Shown here one piece after another: positions 1 through 8,574 of a stretch of DNA of 18,558 bases (within the stretch, counting starts at the first letter, position 1; each line of letters opens with the position of its first letter). The DNA is taken from the NCBI GenBank assembly GCA_021204285.1, contig JAJPZP010000152.1, forward strand, positions 7,305-25,862. The letters are read 5' to 3'. Origin of the DNA: Lachnospiraceae bacterium. Its GTDB lineage: Bacteria; Bacillota; Clostridia; Lachnospirales; Lachnospiraceae. The position numbers and the translations under genes were made by a program. Under the pieces are notes generated by a model, which worked only from the letters and a program-made list of their open reading frames with translations, was not told the DNA's origin and did no database searches.

Positions 1-1
1 T

Positions 2-394
2 ACTGCGATCAAGGATCCGATGGATCTGGTTTTTCTGTTCTGGTCGATCAGTGTCGGCATTATCTGCGGTGCGAGCCTTTACGAGGTGGCGCTGATTACC
101 TCTGTTGTGGTGACAGTGCTTATTCTGGCGCTGGATATGCTTCCTGTGGGGCGTGCACCGATGATGCTTGTCGTGAACAGCTCTGTGATGGACTCTGAAA
201 AAGAGATCCTGGAGGTCATCGGGCGTTATGCGAAATCGTACAGGATCAAGTCCAGAAATCTCTCCAAAGACCGCCTGGATATGGTGGTGGAGCTTCGCGT
301 GAAGGATGAGAGCGGTCTTGTAACCGAAGTCGCAGCGCTGGACGGTATGATTTCCGCATCCCTGATTGCGCATGATGGAGAGGTTACCTTTTAA
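2..394 (+). CDS. DUF4956-family membrane protein, C-terminal part
   Basis: The reading frame is open to the left edge, so this is the last ~130 codons of a longer gene; the Met at base 20 is internal. The visible part starts with a TAIKDPMDLVFLFW-type segment and a second hydrophobic stretch (about VALITSVVVTVLILAL), giving two membrane segments. A soluble tail of ~75 residues follows, with an ACT-like alternation of strands and helices (from about MMLVVNSS to HDGEVTF). This arrangement matches DUF4956 proteins, which have an N-terminal membrane domain and a small cytoplasmic C-terminal domain and often sit near polyphosphate-polymerase-like or surface-polymer genes. Biochemical function is unknown. 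The stop lies 2 bases before the next start, and the next gene's ribosome binding site (GGAGAGG, 377-383) is inside this gene, so the two are probably co-translated. Confidence 0.75.
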   Translation, partial: TAIKDPMDLVFLFWSISVGIICGASLYEVALITSVVVTVLILALDMLPVGRAPMMLVVNSSVMDSEKEILEVIGRYAKSYRIKSRNLSKDRLDMVVELRVKDESGLVTEVAALDGMISASLIAHDGEVTF

Positions 395-396
395 TT

Positions 397-2160
397 ATGA
401 AATCTGACTATGCAAAACGCGGCTATCATTATGCGAGAAACTATGGTGTAGGGAAGCTGTATTTTAAAGCGCGGGAGAGGCTGGAGAGGAACAGCCTGGA
501 GAAGGATTATCAGGACTGGCTGTTCGCAGGAAGGCCATCTCTTCGGGAGAAGGAGCTGCAGCGCGGGCACCATTTCTCTTACAGTCCGCTGATCAGCGTT
601 GTAGTTCCACTCTATCGGACACCGGAGATGTTTCTGCGGGAGATGATAGAATCTGTACTGGGACAGACGTATGGGAACCTGGAGCTCTGTCTTGCGGATG
701 GCAGCGGTGATGACAGTCTGGAGTCTGTGCTGAGCGGATATATGAATCAGGATTCCCGTATCCGCTACAGACGACTGCCGGAGAATCTGGGAATTTCCGG
801 CAATACGAATGAGGCGTTGCGCATGGCGACGGGCGAATATGTAGCGATGCTGGATCACGACGATGTCCTGGAGGAGCACGCTCTGTTTGAAGTGGCAGAA
901 CTGCTTCAGAACCGACCGGAGCTGGATCTGATCTATACGGATGAGGACAAGCTGAGTGCGGATTCCGGTACATTTTTCCAGCCGCATTTTAAACCCGACT
1001 ATAATCCGGATCTTTTGCGCAGCAACAATTATATCTGCCATTTTCTCGTTGTCAGACGGGAGCTGGCGGAGCGCGTGGGAGGTTTTCGGGAAAATTTTGA
1101 TGGTGCTCAGGATTACGACTTCATCCTGCGCTGTGTGGAAAAGACGGAGGCGATCGGGCATATCCCGCAGATTCTGTACCACTGGCGCTGCAGCGAGGGA
1201 TCTACGGCGTCCGATCCGGGAAATAAATCTTATGCCGCGGAGGCAGGGAAGCGGGCGCTGGAGGCGCATCTTAAGTGCATTGGTGAGGACGCCAGGGTTG
1301 ACTGTCTGGATAATCCGGGTTTTTATCGGATCCACTATACGCTGGTCTCGGTGCCAAAGGTCTGTATTGTGATACTTGGCGCGCCGGATATAGGAAAGCT
1401 GAAAAAATTTTTAAAGGTGATTTCAAAGCGACGGACCTACACGAATTTTGAGATGCTGATGCTTCTGGACATGCCGAAGAAGAATAAAGCGGTCTTAAAT
1501 TTTATCAAAGAATATAGACAAATTCCGATTAAAGTAGTATATTGTACTGGTGCGCGTAACAAATCTCTAACATTTACCAGCCTTGCTGAAAAGCTGGAAA
1601 GTGAGTATCTGCTCTTCCTCGACAGCAGGATTGCCACCGTCAGTGCGGACTATATGGAGCTTCTTCTCGGAAATGTGCAGAGGAAGGGGATCGGAGCGGC
1701 GGGAGGCAGAGTGTACGACAGTAATCTGCGGCTTCGGTATGGCGCACGAGTGATCGGACTGAATGGTCAGGCCGGCGTGGCATTCGAAGGATTGAAAGCA
1801 GGTTACACTGGTTATTTTCACAAGGCGGTTCTTCAGCAGAATTATCATGCGGTGTCCGGGCAGGCCATGATGGTCAGCAGGGAGCTTTTCCTGAAAGTCG
1901 GCGGCTTCTCCGAGGATGTTGAGGAGCGGATGCGCGATGTGGATCTGTGCCTGAAACTGGAGCGACTTGGCCTGCGGAATGTGTACGAGCCGGGAGCGAT
2001 ATTTATCCTGCAGAAGTGTCGGGGCGATCGACGGCAGAGCATAAGGCCGGCGATGCAGTTTGCCAGAAAATGGAAGGAATTCCTGAAAGAACCGGATGGA
2101 TATTATAATCCGAACCTCTTGCTGAAGGATACGGATTTCCGGATAGGGGAAATTTATTAG
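397..2160 (+). CDS. Tandem-domain family 2 glycosyltransferase
   Basis: A 587-residue cytoplasmic enzyme expected to transfer sugars from nucleotide donors to a growing surface glycan. Residues 1-60 form a basic helical leader. Residues ~65-265 are a complete GT-A fold: ISVVVPLY, the metal-binding DHDD at 153-156, a TDED motif at 181-184, GAQDYDF near 236-242 and HWR at 262-264. Residues ~320-540 are a second GT2-like domain with a VSGQAMMVSRELF segment, VGGFSE, and DVDLC at 514-518. That domain reads LDSRIA (408-413) where family members usually carry an acidic DxD-type motif. It also lacks the late His-x-x-Ser found in related tandem enzymes, so it may be a weakened or non-catalytic module. 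By eye, bases ~1380-1590, which encode the start of domain 2, are more AT-rich than their surroundings. Donor and acceptor cannot be read from the sequence. The start is the first Met after the upstream stop. Confidence 0.85.
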   Translation: MKSDYAKRGYHYARNYGVGKLYFKARERLERNSLEKDYQDWLFAGRPSLREKELQRGHHFSYSPLISVVVPLYRTPEMFLREMIESVLGQTYGNLELCLADGSGDDSLESVLSGYMNQDSRIRYRRLPENLGISGNTNEALRMATGEYVAMLDHDDVLEEHALFEVAELLQNRPELDLIYTDEDKLSADSGTFFQPHFKPDYNPDLLRSNNYICHFLVVRRELAERVGGFRENFDGAQDYDFILRCVEKTEAIGHIPQILYHWRCSEGSTASDPGNKSYAAEAGKRALEAHLKCIGEDARVDCLDNPGFYRIHYTLVSVPKVCIVILGAPDIGKLKKFLKVISKRRTYTNFEMLMLLDMPKKNKAVLNFIKEYRQIPIKVVYCTGARNKSLTFTSLAEKLESEYLLFLDSRIATVSADYMELLLGNVQRKGIGAAGGRVYDSNLRLRYGARVIGLNGQAGVAFEGLKAGYTGYFHKAVLQQNYHAVSGQAMMVSRELFLKVGGFSEDVEERMRDVDLCLKLERLGLRNVYEPGAIFILQKCRGDRRQSIRPAMQFARKWKEFLKEPDGYYNPNLLLKDTDFRIGEIY

Positions 2161-2172
2161 AGAGGGCGAACG

Positions 2173-3132
2173 ATGCCGGATGTAACGATTGTGATTCCTA
2201 ATTATAATGGAATAGCAGTACTGGACGTGTGTCTGTGTTCTGTGCTGAAGCAGAAAAATGTGACGGCGCAGATTATTGTGGTGGATAACGGTTCCACGGA
2301 TGGAAGTCAGGAATTTATAAGTCAGAAATTCCCGACTTGCGAACTGGTGTGTTTAGATCAGAATTACGGCTTCAGCCGTGCGGTAAACGAGGGTTTCCGG
2401 CGGGCAAAGAGCAGGTACGTGATTCTGCTGAACAATGACACGGAGGCAGAACCCGGTTTTGCGGCAAGACTGCTTGCGACAATTCGCAGACATAAAAAAT
2501 GTTTTTCCTGCCAGGCCTGCATGCTCCAGTATCGGGACAGAGAACGCCTGGACAGTGCGGGCGATCTCTACTGTGCGCTGGGCTGGGCTTTTTCCAGAGG
2601 GAAGGGAAAACCTGCGGACGCTTATCCGAGGGGCGGAAGGATTTTTTCCTCCTGTGCCGGGGCGGCTATCTATCGAAAAAATCTGGTGGAACGGCTGGGG
2701 GGCTTTGACGAGGAGCATTTCGTCTATCTGGAGGATGTTGACATCTGCTGGAGAGCCAGACTTGCCGGCTACGAGAACCGTTATGAGCCGCGCGCGCGGG
2801 TATACCATATTGGAAGTGCCTCGAGCGGTTCCCGCCATAACAGCTTTAAGGTGGGATACGCGGCGGGAAACAGTGTTTATCTCGTTTACAAGAATATGCC
2901 ATTACCACAGATCCTGCTGAATGCACCATTTCTGCTTGCAGGCTATCTGATAAAATATCTGTACTTTGTGAAGAAAGGCTTTGGCGGGGATTATCTGAGA
3001 GGTATCAGGAGAGGGATTGGCCTGTGCAAAGCAAACCGTGACCGACGCCTTTCCTTCCGGACAGAGCACATTCCGGTGTGTGTGCGGCTCCAGCTGGAGC
3101 TGTGGAAAAATATTCTGTATCTGCCGTCATAG
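2173..3132 (+). CDS. Family 2 glycosyltransferase, WbbL/rhamnosyltransferase-like
   Basis: A 319-residue single-domain glycosyltransferase. The GT-A fold opens with VTIVIPNYNG (residues 4-13), followed by VVDNGSTDGS (36-45). The metal/nucleotide motif is LLNNDTE (85-91), the acceptor-side acidic motif is EDVD (187-190), and a conserved His is at 212. This layout is typical of WbbL-like enzymes that add rhamnose or a similar deoxysugar to polyprenyl-linked intermediates. A hydrophobic stretch near residues 245-266, followed by basic residues, suggests peripheral or single-pass membrane attachment. It starts 12 bases after the tandem glycosyltransferase and is likely in the same transcript. The sugar specificity is inference only. 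Confidence 0.85.
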   Translation: MPDVTIVIPNYNGIAVLDVCLCSVLKQKNVTAQIIVVDNGSTDGSQEFISQKFPTCELVCLDQNYGFSRAVNEGFRRAKSRYVILLNNDTEAEPGFAARLLATIRRHKKCFSCQACMLQYRDRERLDSAGDLYCALGWAFSRGKGKPADAYPRGGRIFSSCAGAAIYRKNLVERLGGFDEEHFVYLEDVDICWRARLAGYENRYEPRARVYHIGSASSGSRHNSFKVGYAAGNSVYLVYKNMPLPQILLNAPFLLAGYLIKYLYFVKKGFGGDYLRGIRRGIGLCKANRDRRLSFRTEHIPVCVRLQLELWKNILYLPS

Positions 3133-3156
3133 GCGGGGACAGAGGAGGAACAACAG

Positions 3157-3174
3157 GTGAGTATTTATGATTAA
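3157..3174 (+). other. Possible 5-codon leader ORF overlapping the next start
   Basis: An ideal AGGAGG (3143-3148) lies 8 bases before GTG at 3157. That frame encodes only M-S-I-Y-D and stops at 3172-3174, overlapping the ATG (3167) of the sugar transferase by a +1 offset. The same AGGAGG is 18 bases from 3167, which is too far for efficient direct initiation; only a weak AGGTGA (3155-3160) is well placed for it. A translated minicistron that re-initiates at 3167 would explain the spacing. This could equally be chance. Confidence 0.3.
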
Positions 3175-4576
3175 GGATAATCAGCGTTATTTTAACCGGC
3201 TGCAGGTTGTGGTTGATGCTCTGGTCATCTGTGTATCGTATGTGCTGTCCTGGGTTTTCAAATTCCTTGTGCTGCGGGATCCGCAAGGCTTAAATTTCCG
3301 GCAATATATGCTGACGCTGATCGGGATCGTCCCGTTGTACCTGGTGCTGTATCTGGCCTTTAATCTGTATACGCCGAAGCGTGTGCAGGGCCGCAGGCTG
3401 GAGAGCGGCAATATAGCAAAGGCGAATACGGTTGGCCTGCTGCTTATCATGGGCGTGTTCTTCCTGCTGCGCGATTACAATGATTACGCGATTGAGTATT
3501 CCAGATCGATGCTCTTTTACTTCTACGTAATCAATATCGTGTTGGAAGCCTTTGTCAGAAACCTCATCCGGCTGGTGCTGCGCAGGATCAGGAGAAGTGG
3601 ATTTAACCTGCGCCACATCATTTTTGTGGGTTACAGCAGCGCTGCGGAGGAGTTCATCGACCGGATCTTTGCCAACCCCCAGTGGGGCTATCGGATATAT
3701 GGGATTCTGGATGACAACCGGGAGATCGGATATACCTACAAGGGCGTGCAGGTGATCGGTACAACGGAGGAGCTGGGCGAGATCCTGGAAAATAATCGTC
3801 TGGATGAGATCGCGATCACAATGGCGCTGCGGGAATACTATAAGCTGAAGCGTATTGTCGCGACCTGCGAGAAATCCGGTGTTCATACGAAGTTTGTCCC
3901 GGATTACAATGAAATTATTCCGACCAGACCCTATACAGAGGATCTGCAGGGACTTCCGGTCATCAACATCCGCCATGTGCCGCTTACCAATACTTTCAAT
4001 ATGGTCTGTAAGCGCTGCATGGATGTGGTGGGAGCCATTGTCGCGATTATTATCTTTTCACCGATTATGCTGGTTACGGCGATTCTGGTTAAATCAACAT
4101 CCAGTGGGCCGTTGATATACAGGCAGGAGCGCGTAGGCATCCATAACCAGACTTTTCAGATGTATAAGTTTCGCTCGATGGAAGTGCAGTCTGTGAGCAG
4201 TGAAAAACGTGCCTGGACTGTCCGGGACGATCCCCGGGTGACGAAAGTTGGGAGAGTGATTCGACGTACCAGTATCGATGAGCTGCCGCAGCTGTTCAAT
4301 GTTCTGAAAGGTGATATGAGCCTGGTAGGACCGCGCCCGGAACGGCCGCTTTTCGTGGAGAAATTCCGGGAGGAAATTCCGCGCTACATGATCAAGCATC
4401 AGGTTCGTCCGGGAATGACCGGATGGGCGCAGGTAAATGGATACCGGGGAGATACATCAATCAAGAAGAGAATTGAATACGACCTGTACTATATTGAGAA
4501 CTGGACGATAGGACTGGATATCCGGATTCTGATTCAGACCTTCTTTAAGGGGTTCGTCAATAAGAATGCGTATTAG
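3167..4576 (+). CDS. Polyprenyl-phosphate glycosyl-1-phosphate transferase (WcaJ-like)
   Basis: This 469-residue membrane enzyme starts exopolysaccharide or capsule repeat-unit synthesis by moving a sugar-1-phosphate from a UDP-sugar to undecaprenyl phosphate at the inner face of the membrane. Four N-terminal hydrophobic segments (about 13-35, 46-68, 86-101, 112-132) precede a Rossmann-like domain (HIIFVGYSS at 150-158 to about 260). The C-terminal bacterial sugar transferase domain begins with the hydrophobic re-entrant helix at ~284-308. It contains YRQERVG (318-324), YKFRSM (333-338), the catalytic Asp-Glu pair in SIDELPQL (D371, E372), LVGPRPERP (386-394) and [12 protein letters not shown] (414-425). 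Length and order match the long WcaJ/CpsE group rather than the short PglC group. Glucose, galactose or another hexose is possible. An in-frame TGA at 3158-3160 rules out an earlier start. Confidence 0.93.
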   Translation: MIKDNQRYFNRLQVVVDALVICVSYVLSWVFKFLVLRDPQGLNFRQYMLTLIGIVPLYLVLYLAFNLYTPKRVQGRRLESGNIAKANTVGLLLIMGVFFLLRDYNDYAIEYSRSMLFYFYVINIVLEAFVRNLIRLVLRRIRRSGFNLRHIIFVGYSSAAEEFIDRIFANPQWGYRIYGILDDNREIGYTYKGVQVIGTTEELGEILENNRLDEIAITMALREYYKLKRIVATCEKSGVHTKFVPDYNEIIPTRPYTEDLQGLPVINIRHVPLTNTFNMVCKRCMDVVGAIVAIIIFSPIMLVTAILVKSTSSGPLIYRQERVGIHNQTFQMYKFRSMEVQSVSSEKRAWTVRDDPRVTKVGRVIRRTSIDELPQLFNVLKGDMSLVGPRPERPLFVEKFREEIPRYMIKHQVRPGMTGWAQVNGYRGDTSIKKRIEYDLYYIENWTIGLDIRILIQTFFKGFVNKNAY

Positions 4577-4597
4577 CAGGCGTAGAAAGGATGAGTC

Positions 4598-5737
4598 ATG
4601 GCAAAAGAGACTGTGAAAAAAACAAGCTCGAAAAAGAGCGCGTCGCGGAAGGCGGAGCCGACTTCGGGAAAGCGGGCATCCACTGGCAAAAAGGGAACGT
4701 CCAAAAAGAAGAAGGCCAAAAAGAAAAAGCGCCTGGTCATCTTTGGAGTTGAGATTGTAGCGGTTCTGGTGCTGATTATAGGATTCTGGGTGGTCAGTAA
4801 GCTGGATACGCTGCAGCGGCCGGATGTGGATTCGGAGGAGATTCAGGTCAATGAGACGATCCAGGAGTCGACGGTGCAGACGATGTCGGGCTACACGACG
4901 ATCGCGCTGTTCGGGCTTGATACCCGGCAGGCAGGGCAGCTTGGCAGCGGAAACCGCAGCGACACGATCATCATCGCCAGTATCAACAATGATACAAAGG
5001 AAGTGAAGCTGGTCAGCGTCTACCGCGATACCTATCTGAATCTTGCAAACGGCAAGTACAATAAATGTAACGGCGCCTATTCGGCAGGCGGCCCGGAGCA
5101 GGCCATCAGCATGCTGAATATGAACCTGGATCTGGACATTCAGTACTACGTCAGTGTGGACTTCCTGGGTCTGACGAAGACGGTTGATTATCTGGGCGGC
5201 GTGGAGATTGATGTAGACGAGACAGAGCTTGAACATCTGAATAACTATATTGTCGAGACTTCCGAAGTTACCGGAATAGAGACGACAGCGCTTACCTCGG
5301 CTGGCCTGCAGACTCTGGATGGCGTGCAGGCGACGTCCTACTGCCGCATCCGCTACACGGCAGGTGACGACTTCAAGAGAACAGAGCGGCAGCGCGAGGT
5401 GATCCTGCAGCTGGTCAGCAAGGCGAAGGAAACGGATATTTCGACCATCAATGATATTATCAACGCAGTGTTCCCGCTGATCGCGACGAATTATACGAAT
5501 GAAGAACTGGTCGCGATGGCTCCGGAGCTGCTCACTTATGATATTGTGGATACGACTGGTTTCCCGTTTGACAAAGTGTCGGCCACGGTCAGCGGAAAAG
5601 GCTCCTGTGTCATACCGGTTGACCTGGAGGAGAATGTGAGACAGCTGCATGAATATCTGTTCAACAACTCCGACTATGAGCCCTCTAATGAAGTGAAGGA
5701 GATTGCGGCTCAGATTACGGAGGACACCGGATATTAA
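4598..5737 (+). CDS. LCP (LytR-CpsA-Psr) family cell-wall glycopolymer ligase
   Basis: A 379-residue protein with a cytoplasmic tail (1-45), one membrane helix (~46-67) and an extracellular LCP catalytic domain (~98-275). LCP enzymes transfer polyprenyl-pyrophosphate-linked polymers such as capsule or teichoic acid onto peptidoglycan. Diagnostic features are FGLDTR (105-110), NRSDT (119-123, with the Arg/Asp that bind pyrophosphate and metal), SVYRDTY (140-146) and the Arg-rich CRIRYTAGDDFKRTERQRE stretch (249-267). The tail is unusually basic, with 17 Lys and 3 Arg in the first 45 residues mixed with Ser and Thr. The ribosome binding site AGAAAGG (4584-4590) is 7 bases before the start. An ATG at 4591 is in another frame and is not used. 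As last gene of the cluster it fits the final attachment step. Confidence 0.92.
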   Translation: MAKETVKKTSSKKSASRKAEPTSGKRASTGKKGTSKKKKAKKKKRLVIFGVEIVAVLVLIIGFWVVSKLDTLQRPDVDSEEIQVNETIQESTVQTMSGYTTIALFGLDTRQAGQLGSGNRSDTIIIASINNDTKEVKLVSVYRDTYLNLANGKYNKCNGAYSAGGPEQAISMLNMNLDLDIQYYVSVDFLGLTKTVDYLGGVEIDVDETELEHLNNYIVETSEVTGIETTALTSAGLQTLDGVQATSYCRIRYTAGDDFKRTERQREVILQLVSKAKETDISTINDIINAVFPLIATNYTNEELVAMAPELLTYDIVDTTGFPFDKVSATVSGKGSCVIPVDLEENVRQLHEYLFNNSDYEPSNEVKEIAAQITEDTGY

Positions 5738-5746
5738 GAGTCAGAC

Positions 5747-5780
5747 AGGCGAGGGGGTATGGATACTTTCCTCGCCTTTT
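5747..5780 (+). terminator. Intrinsic terminator of the polysaccharide operon
   Basis: Perfect 8-bp stem AGGCGAGG (5747-5754) / CCTCGCCT (5770-5777) with a 15-base loop, ending in TTTT. It lies 9 bases after the LCP stop codon and 30 bases before glmS, so it would separate the two units. Confidence 0.8.
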
Positions 5781-5810
5781 GCATAGAAATGGTATAGAGG
5801 AGGAGACATC

Positions 5811-7640
5811 ATGTGTGGAATCGTTGGATATATCGGTACGGAGCAGGCTGCTCCCATCCTGCTGGACGGCTTGGAAAAACTGGAATATCGGGGTTATGAC
5901 TCGGCAGGACTTGCGGTCTATGACGGACAGGAAATTCAGGTGATGAAATCGGTTGGCCGGCTGCAGGTGCTGCATGAACTGTCCCATGGTGGTGAGAAAC
6001 TGCCGGGAACACTGGGGATTGGCCACACGCGCTGGGCCACACACGGTTCGCCAAACAATGAGAACGCGCATCCCCATTTTAATAAGGACCGGTCGATTGT
6101 AGTTGTCCATAACGGGATTATTGAGAATTATGTGAAACTTCGAAAGCTGTTGCTGACCCGGGGGTATGAGTTCGCGTCCGAGACGGATACGGAGGTGGTT
6201 GCCCATCTGCTCGACTATTATTATAAGGGAGATCCGCTTGAGGCCGTCCTGAAGGTCATGCAGCGCGTAGAGGGATCCTACGCATTCGGCATCCTGTTTC
6301 GCGAGCATCCGGATGAACTCTATGCGGTCCGCAAGGACAGTCCGCTCATTGTTGGAAAGTGCGGCCATGGAAACATTATTGCTTCCGATGTGCCTGCAGT
6401 GCTGAAATATACCCGTGACGTCTACTTTATCCAGAATGAGGAGGTCGCGAAGCTCACAAAGGATGAGATTCATTTTTATAACATTGACTGTGAGAAGCTC
6501 GAAAAGGAGTCCACGCGGATCGAGTGGGACGTCAACGCCGCGGAGAAGGGCGGTTACGCGCATTTCATGTTCAAGGAGATCCACGAGCAGCCGAAGGCTG
6601 TGCGCGATACAATCAGTCCGCGGATTCGCGATGGAAAGATTGTCATCGAGGAGCTTGGAATGAACGAGGAGGAACTTGCCGCGATACGCAAGATCTACAT
6701 CGTGGCCTGTGGTTCCGCCTATCATGTAGGCGTAGCCGGGAAATACGTGATTGAGGGAATGGCGCGCATTCCGGTAGAAGTCGATCTGGCGAGCGAGTTT
6801 CGTTATCGCAGGCCGATCCTCGATGAAAATACGCTGGTTGTCGTCATCAGCCAGTCAGGCGAGACGGCGGATTCGCTGGCGGCGCTGCGGGAGGCAAAGC
6901 GGCATCCGGGCGTTACGGTGCTCGGTATCGTCAATGTGGTTGGCAGTTCCATTGCCCGCGAGGCGGATCATGTCATGTATACCTGGGCCGGGCCGGAGAT
7001 CGCGGTTGCGACGACGAAGGCCTACAGCACGCAGCTGGTCGCTCTCTATCTGCTGGCCATGCGTTTTGCGGATGTCCGGGGAACGATCGGTGAGGAGGAA
7101 ATGTCTGACCTGATCCGTGACCTTCAGAAGCTGCCGGATCAGATCGAGATGGTGCTGGCGAATAAGGAACGCCTGCAGCGTTTTGCGAACCGCTATGCAG
7201 CGGCAAAGAGTGTATTTTTTATCGGCAGGGGTATTGACTATGCGATTTCCCTGGAGGGCTCCCTGAAGCTTAAGGAGATCTCCTACATTCACTCGGAGGC
7301 CTATGCGGCAGGCGAGCTCAAGCACGGCACGATCTCGCTGATTGAGGAGGGTACGCTCGTGGCTGCGATTATGACGCAGGAGGATCTCTATAAGAAGACG
7401 CTCAGCAATGTCGTAGAAGTGAAGAGCCGGGGGGCCTTCGTGATGGCAGTGACGAACCTGGGTCATACGGAATGCGAAAAGACGGCGGATTATGTAATCT
7501 ACATACCGAAGACGAATCCATATTTTACGGATTCCCTGGCTGTGATTCCGCTGCAGATTTTCGCCTATTATGTGGCGCTTGCGAAGGGCTGCGACGTCGA
7601 TAAGCCGCGAAATCTCGCAAAATCCGTGACGGTGGAGTAG
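5811..7640 (+). CDS. glmS: Glutamine-fructose-6-phosphate aminotransferase (GlmS)
   Basis: This cytosolic enzyme makes glucosamine-6-phosphate from fructose-6-phosphate and glutamine, the first committed step to UDP-GlcNAc for peptidoglycan and surface glycans. The 609 residues match the usual length. Met is followed directly by the catalytic Cys2 of the glutaminase domain (CGIVGYIG). That domain also shows YRGYDSAG (26-33), GHTRWATHG (71-79) and HNG (100-102). Two SIS sugar-isomerase domains follow, with CGSAYHV (300-306) and SQSGETADS (347-355), and the chain ends in the family C-terminus LAKSVTVE. AGGAGG (5798-5803) is 7 bases upstream. Only 73 bases separate it from the previous stop, part of them a terminator, so there is no space for the glmS ribozyme common in Firmicutes and I see no ribozyme core. 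No clear promoter is visible either; expression may come from read-through or an unrecognised promoter. Confidence 0.98.
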   Translation: MCGIVGYIGTEQAAPILLDGLEKLEYRGYDSAGLAVYDGQEIQVMKSVGRLQVLHELSHGGEKLPGTLGIGHTRWATHGSPNNENAHPHFNKDRSIVVVHNGIIENYVKLRKLLLTRGYEFASETDTEVVAHLLDYYYKGDPLEAVLKVMQRVEGSYAFGILFREHPDELYAVRKDSPLIVGKCGHGNIIASDVPAVLKYTRDVYFIQNEEVAKLTKDEIHFYNIDCEKLEKESTRIEWDVNAAEKGGYAHFMFKEIHEQPKAVRDTISPRIRDGKIVIEELGMNEEELAAIRKIYIVACGSAYHVGVAGKYVIEGMARIPVEVDLASEFRYRRPILDENTLVVVISQSGETADSLAALREAKRHPGVTVLGIVNVVGSSIAREADHVMYTWAGPEIAVATTKAYSTQLVALYLLAMRFADVRGTIGEEEMSDLIRDLQKLPDQIEMVLANKERLQRFANRYAAAKSVFFIGRGIDYAISLEGSLKLKEISYIHSEAYAAGELKHGTISLIEEGTLVAAIMTQEDLYKKTLSNVVEVKSRGAFVMAVTNLGHTECEKTADYVIYIPKTNPYFTDSLAVIPLQIFAYYVALAKGCDVDKPRNLAKSVTVE

Positions 7641-7644
7641 GAAG

Positions 7645-8574
7645 ATGACACATTGTAAGGTGGATGTGCTGATTCCCGTATACCGTCCGGGAGCTCAGCT
7701 GGAAAAACTGCTTGACAGGCTGAAGGCACAGGCGTATCCGGCAGACAGGATTATCCTGATGAATACGGAGGAGGCATACTTTCCGTCAGGACTGCTTGAG
7801 AAATATGAGAATGTGGAGGTCCATCACCTGAAAAAGGAGGACTTTGACCACGGTGGTACGAGGGATACGGGGGTGTGGCTGTCGAGGGCGGATATTATCA
7901 TCTGCATGACACAGGATGCACTGCCTGCTGACACGCATTTGATCAGTGAACTCCTCCGGGCCTTCGATGATTCTTCCGTATGGGCGGCCTATGCGCGCCA
8001 GCTTCCGCGGAAAGGCTGCAGGGAAGTGGAACGCTATACCCGGAGCTTTAATTATCCGGCAGAAAGCTGTGTGAAAGGGCTTGCTGATCTTGGAACGCTC
8101 GGTGTTAAGACGTATTTCTGTTCCAATGTGTGCGCTGCCTGGCGGCGTGATAAATATCTGGAGTTTGGCGGTTTCGCGAAGCGAAGCATTTTTAATGAGG
8201 ATATGATCCTCGCAGGGCAGCTCGTGCAGGGGGGAGGAAAGATTGCCTATTGCGCGGACGCTCGTGTGTACCATTCCCACAACTACAGTGCGCTGCAACA
8301 GTTTCACCGGAACTTCGATCTGGCGGTGTCCCAGACGATGCATCCGGAAGTGTTCGGCGGACTGCGCTCTGAGTCAGAGGGAATCCGGCTTGTAGAGAAA
8401 AGTTTGCGCTATTGTATGCGGATCAGAAAGCCGTGGTTAATGTTACAGGTACTGACGCAGAGTGCGGGAAAATTTCTCGGATACCGGATGGGGCAGCGCT
8501 ATGAAAGGCTGCCGCACCGTGTGATCCGCTGGTGTACAATGAATCCGACGTTTTGGGAGAAGGAGAACGGATGA
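7645..8574 (+). CDS. Family 2 glycosyltransferase, rhamnosyltransferase-like
   Basis: A 309-residue GT-A enzyme. It opens with VDVLIPVYRPG (6-16) and contains FDHGGTRDTG (67-76), a signature I associate with rhamnosyltransferase-type family 2 enzymes. The donor/metal motif is MTQDALP (88-94). CSNVCAAWRRD (159-169), a GGF (175-177), the catalytic-side NEDM (184-187) and HSHN (210-213) complete the expected order. It is cytoplasmic with a basic, amphipathic C-terminus and no clear membrane helix. The start is 4 bases after the glmS stop, with GGAG at 7634-7637 inside glmS, so translation is probably coupled to GlmS. Context suggests a role in surface glycan or rhamnose-containing polymer assembly; donor and acceptor are inferred only. 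Confidence 0.85.
   Translation: MTHCKVDVLIPVYRPGAQLEKLLDRLKAQAYPADRIILMNTEEAYFPSGLLEKYENVEVHHLKKEDFDHGGTRDTGVWLSRADIIICMTQDALPADTHLISELLRAFDDSSVWAAYARQLPRKGCREVERYTRSFNYPAESCVKGLADLGTLGVKTYFCSNVCAAWRRDKYLEFGGFAKRSIFNEDMILAGQLVQGGGKIAYCADARVYHSHNYSALQQFHRNFDLAVSQTMHPEVFGGLRSESEGIRLVEKSLRYCMRIRKPWLMLQVLTQSAGKFLGYRMGQRYERLPHRVIRWCTMNPTFWEKENG

Noticed and set aside
4457..5650. 397-codon reverse-strand frame opposite the LCP gene
   Set aside because: The LCP protein on the + strand has diagnostic catalytic residues; the antisense product is compositionally odd and has no motif.
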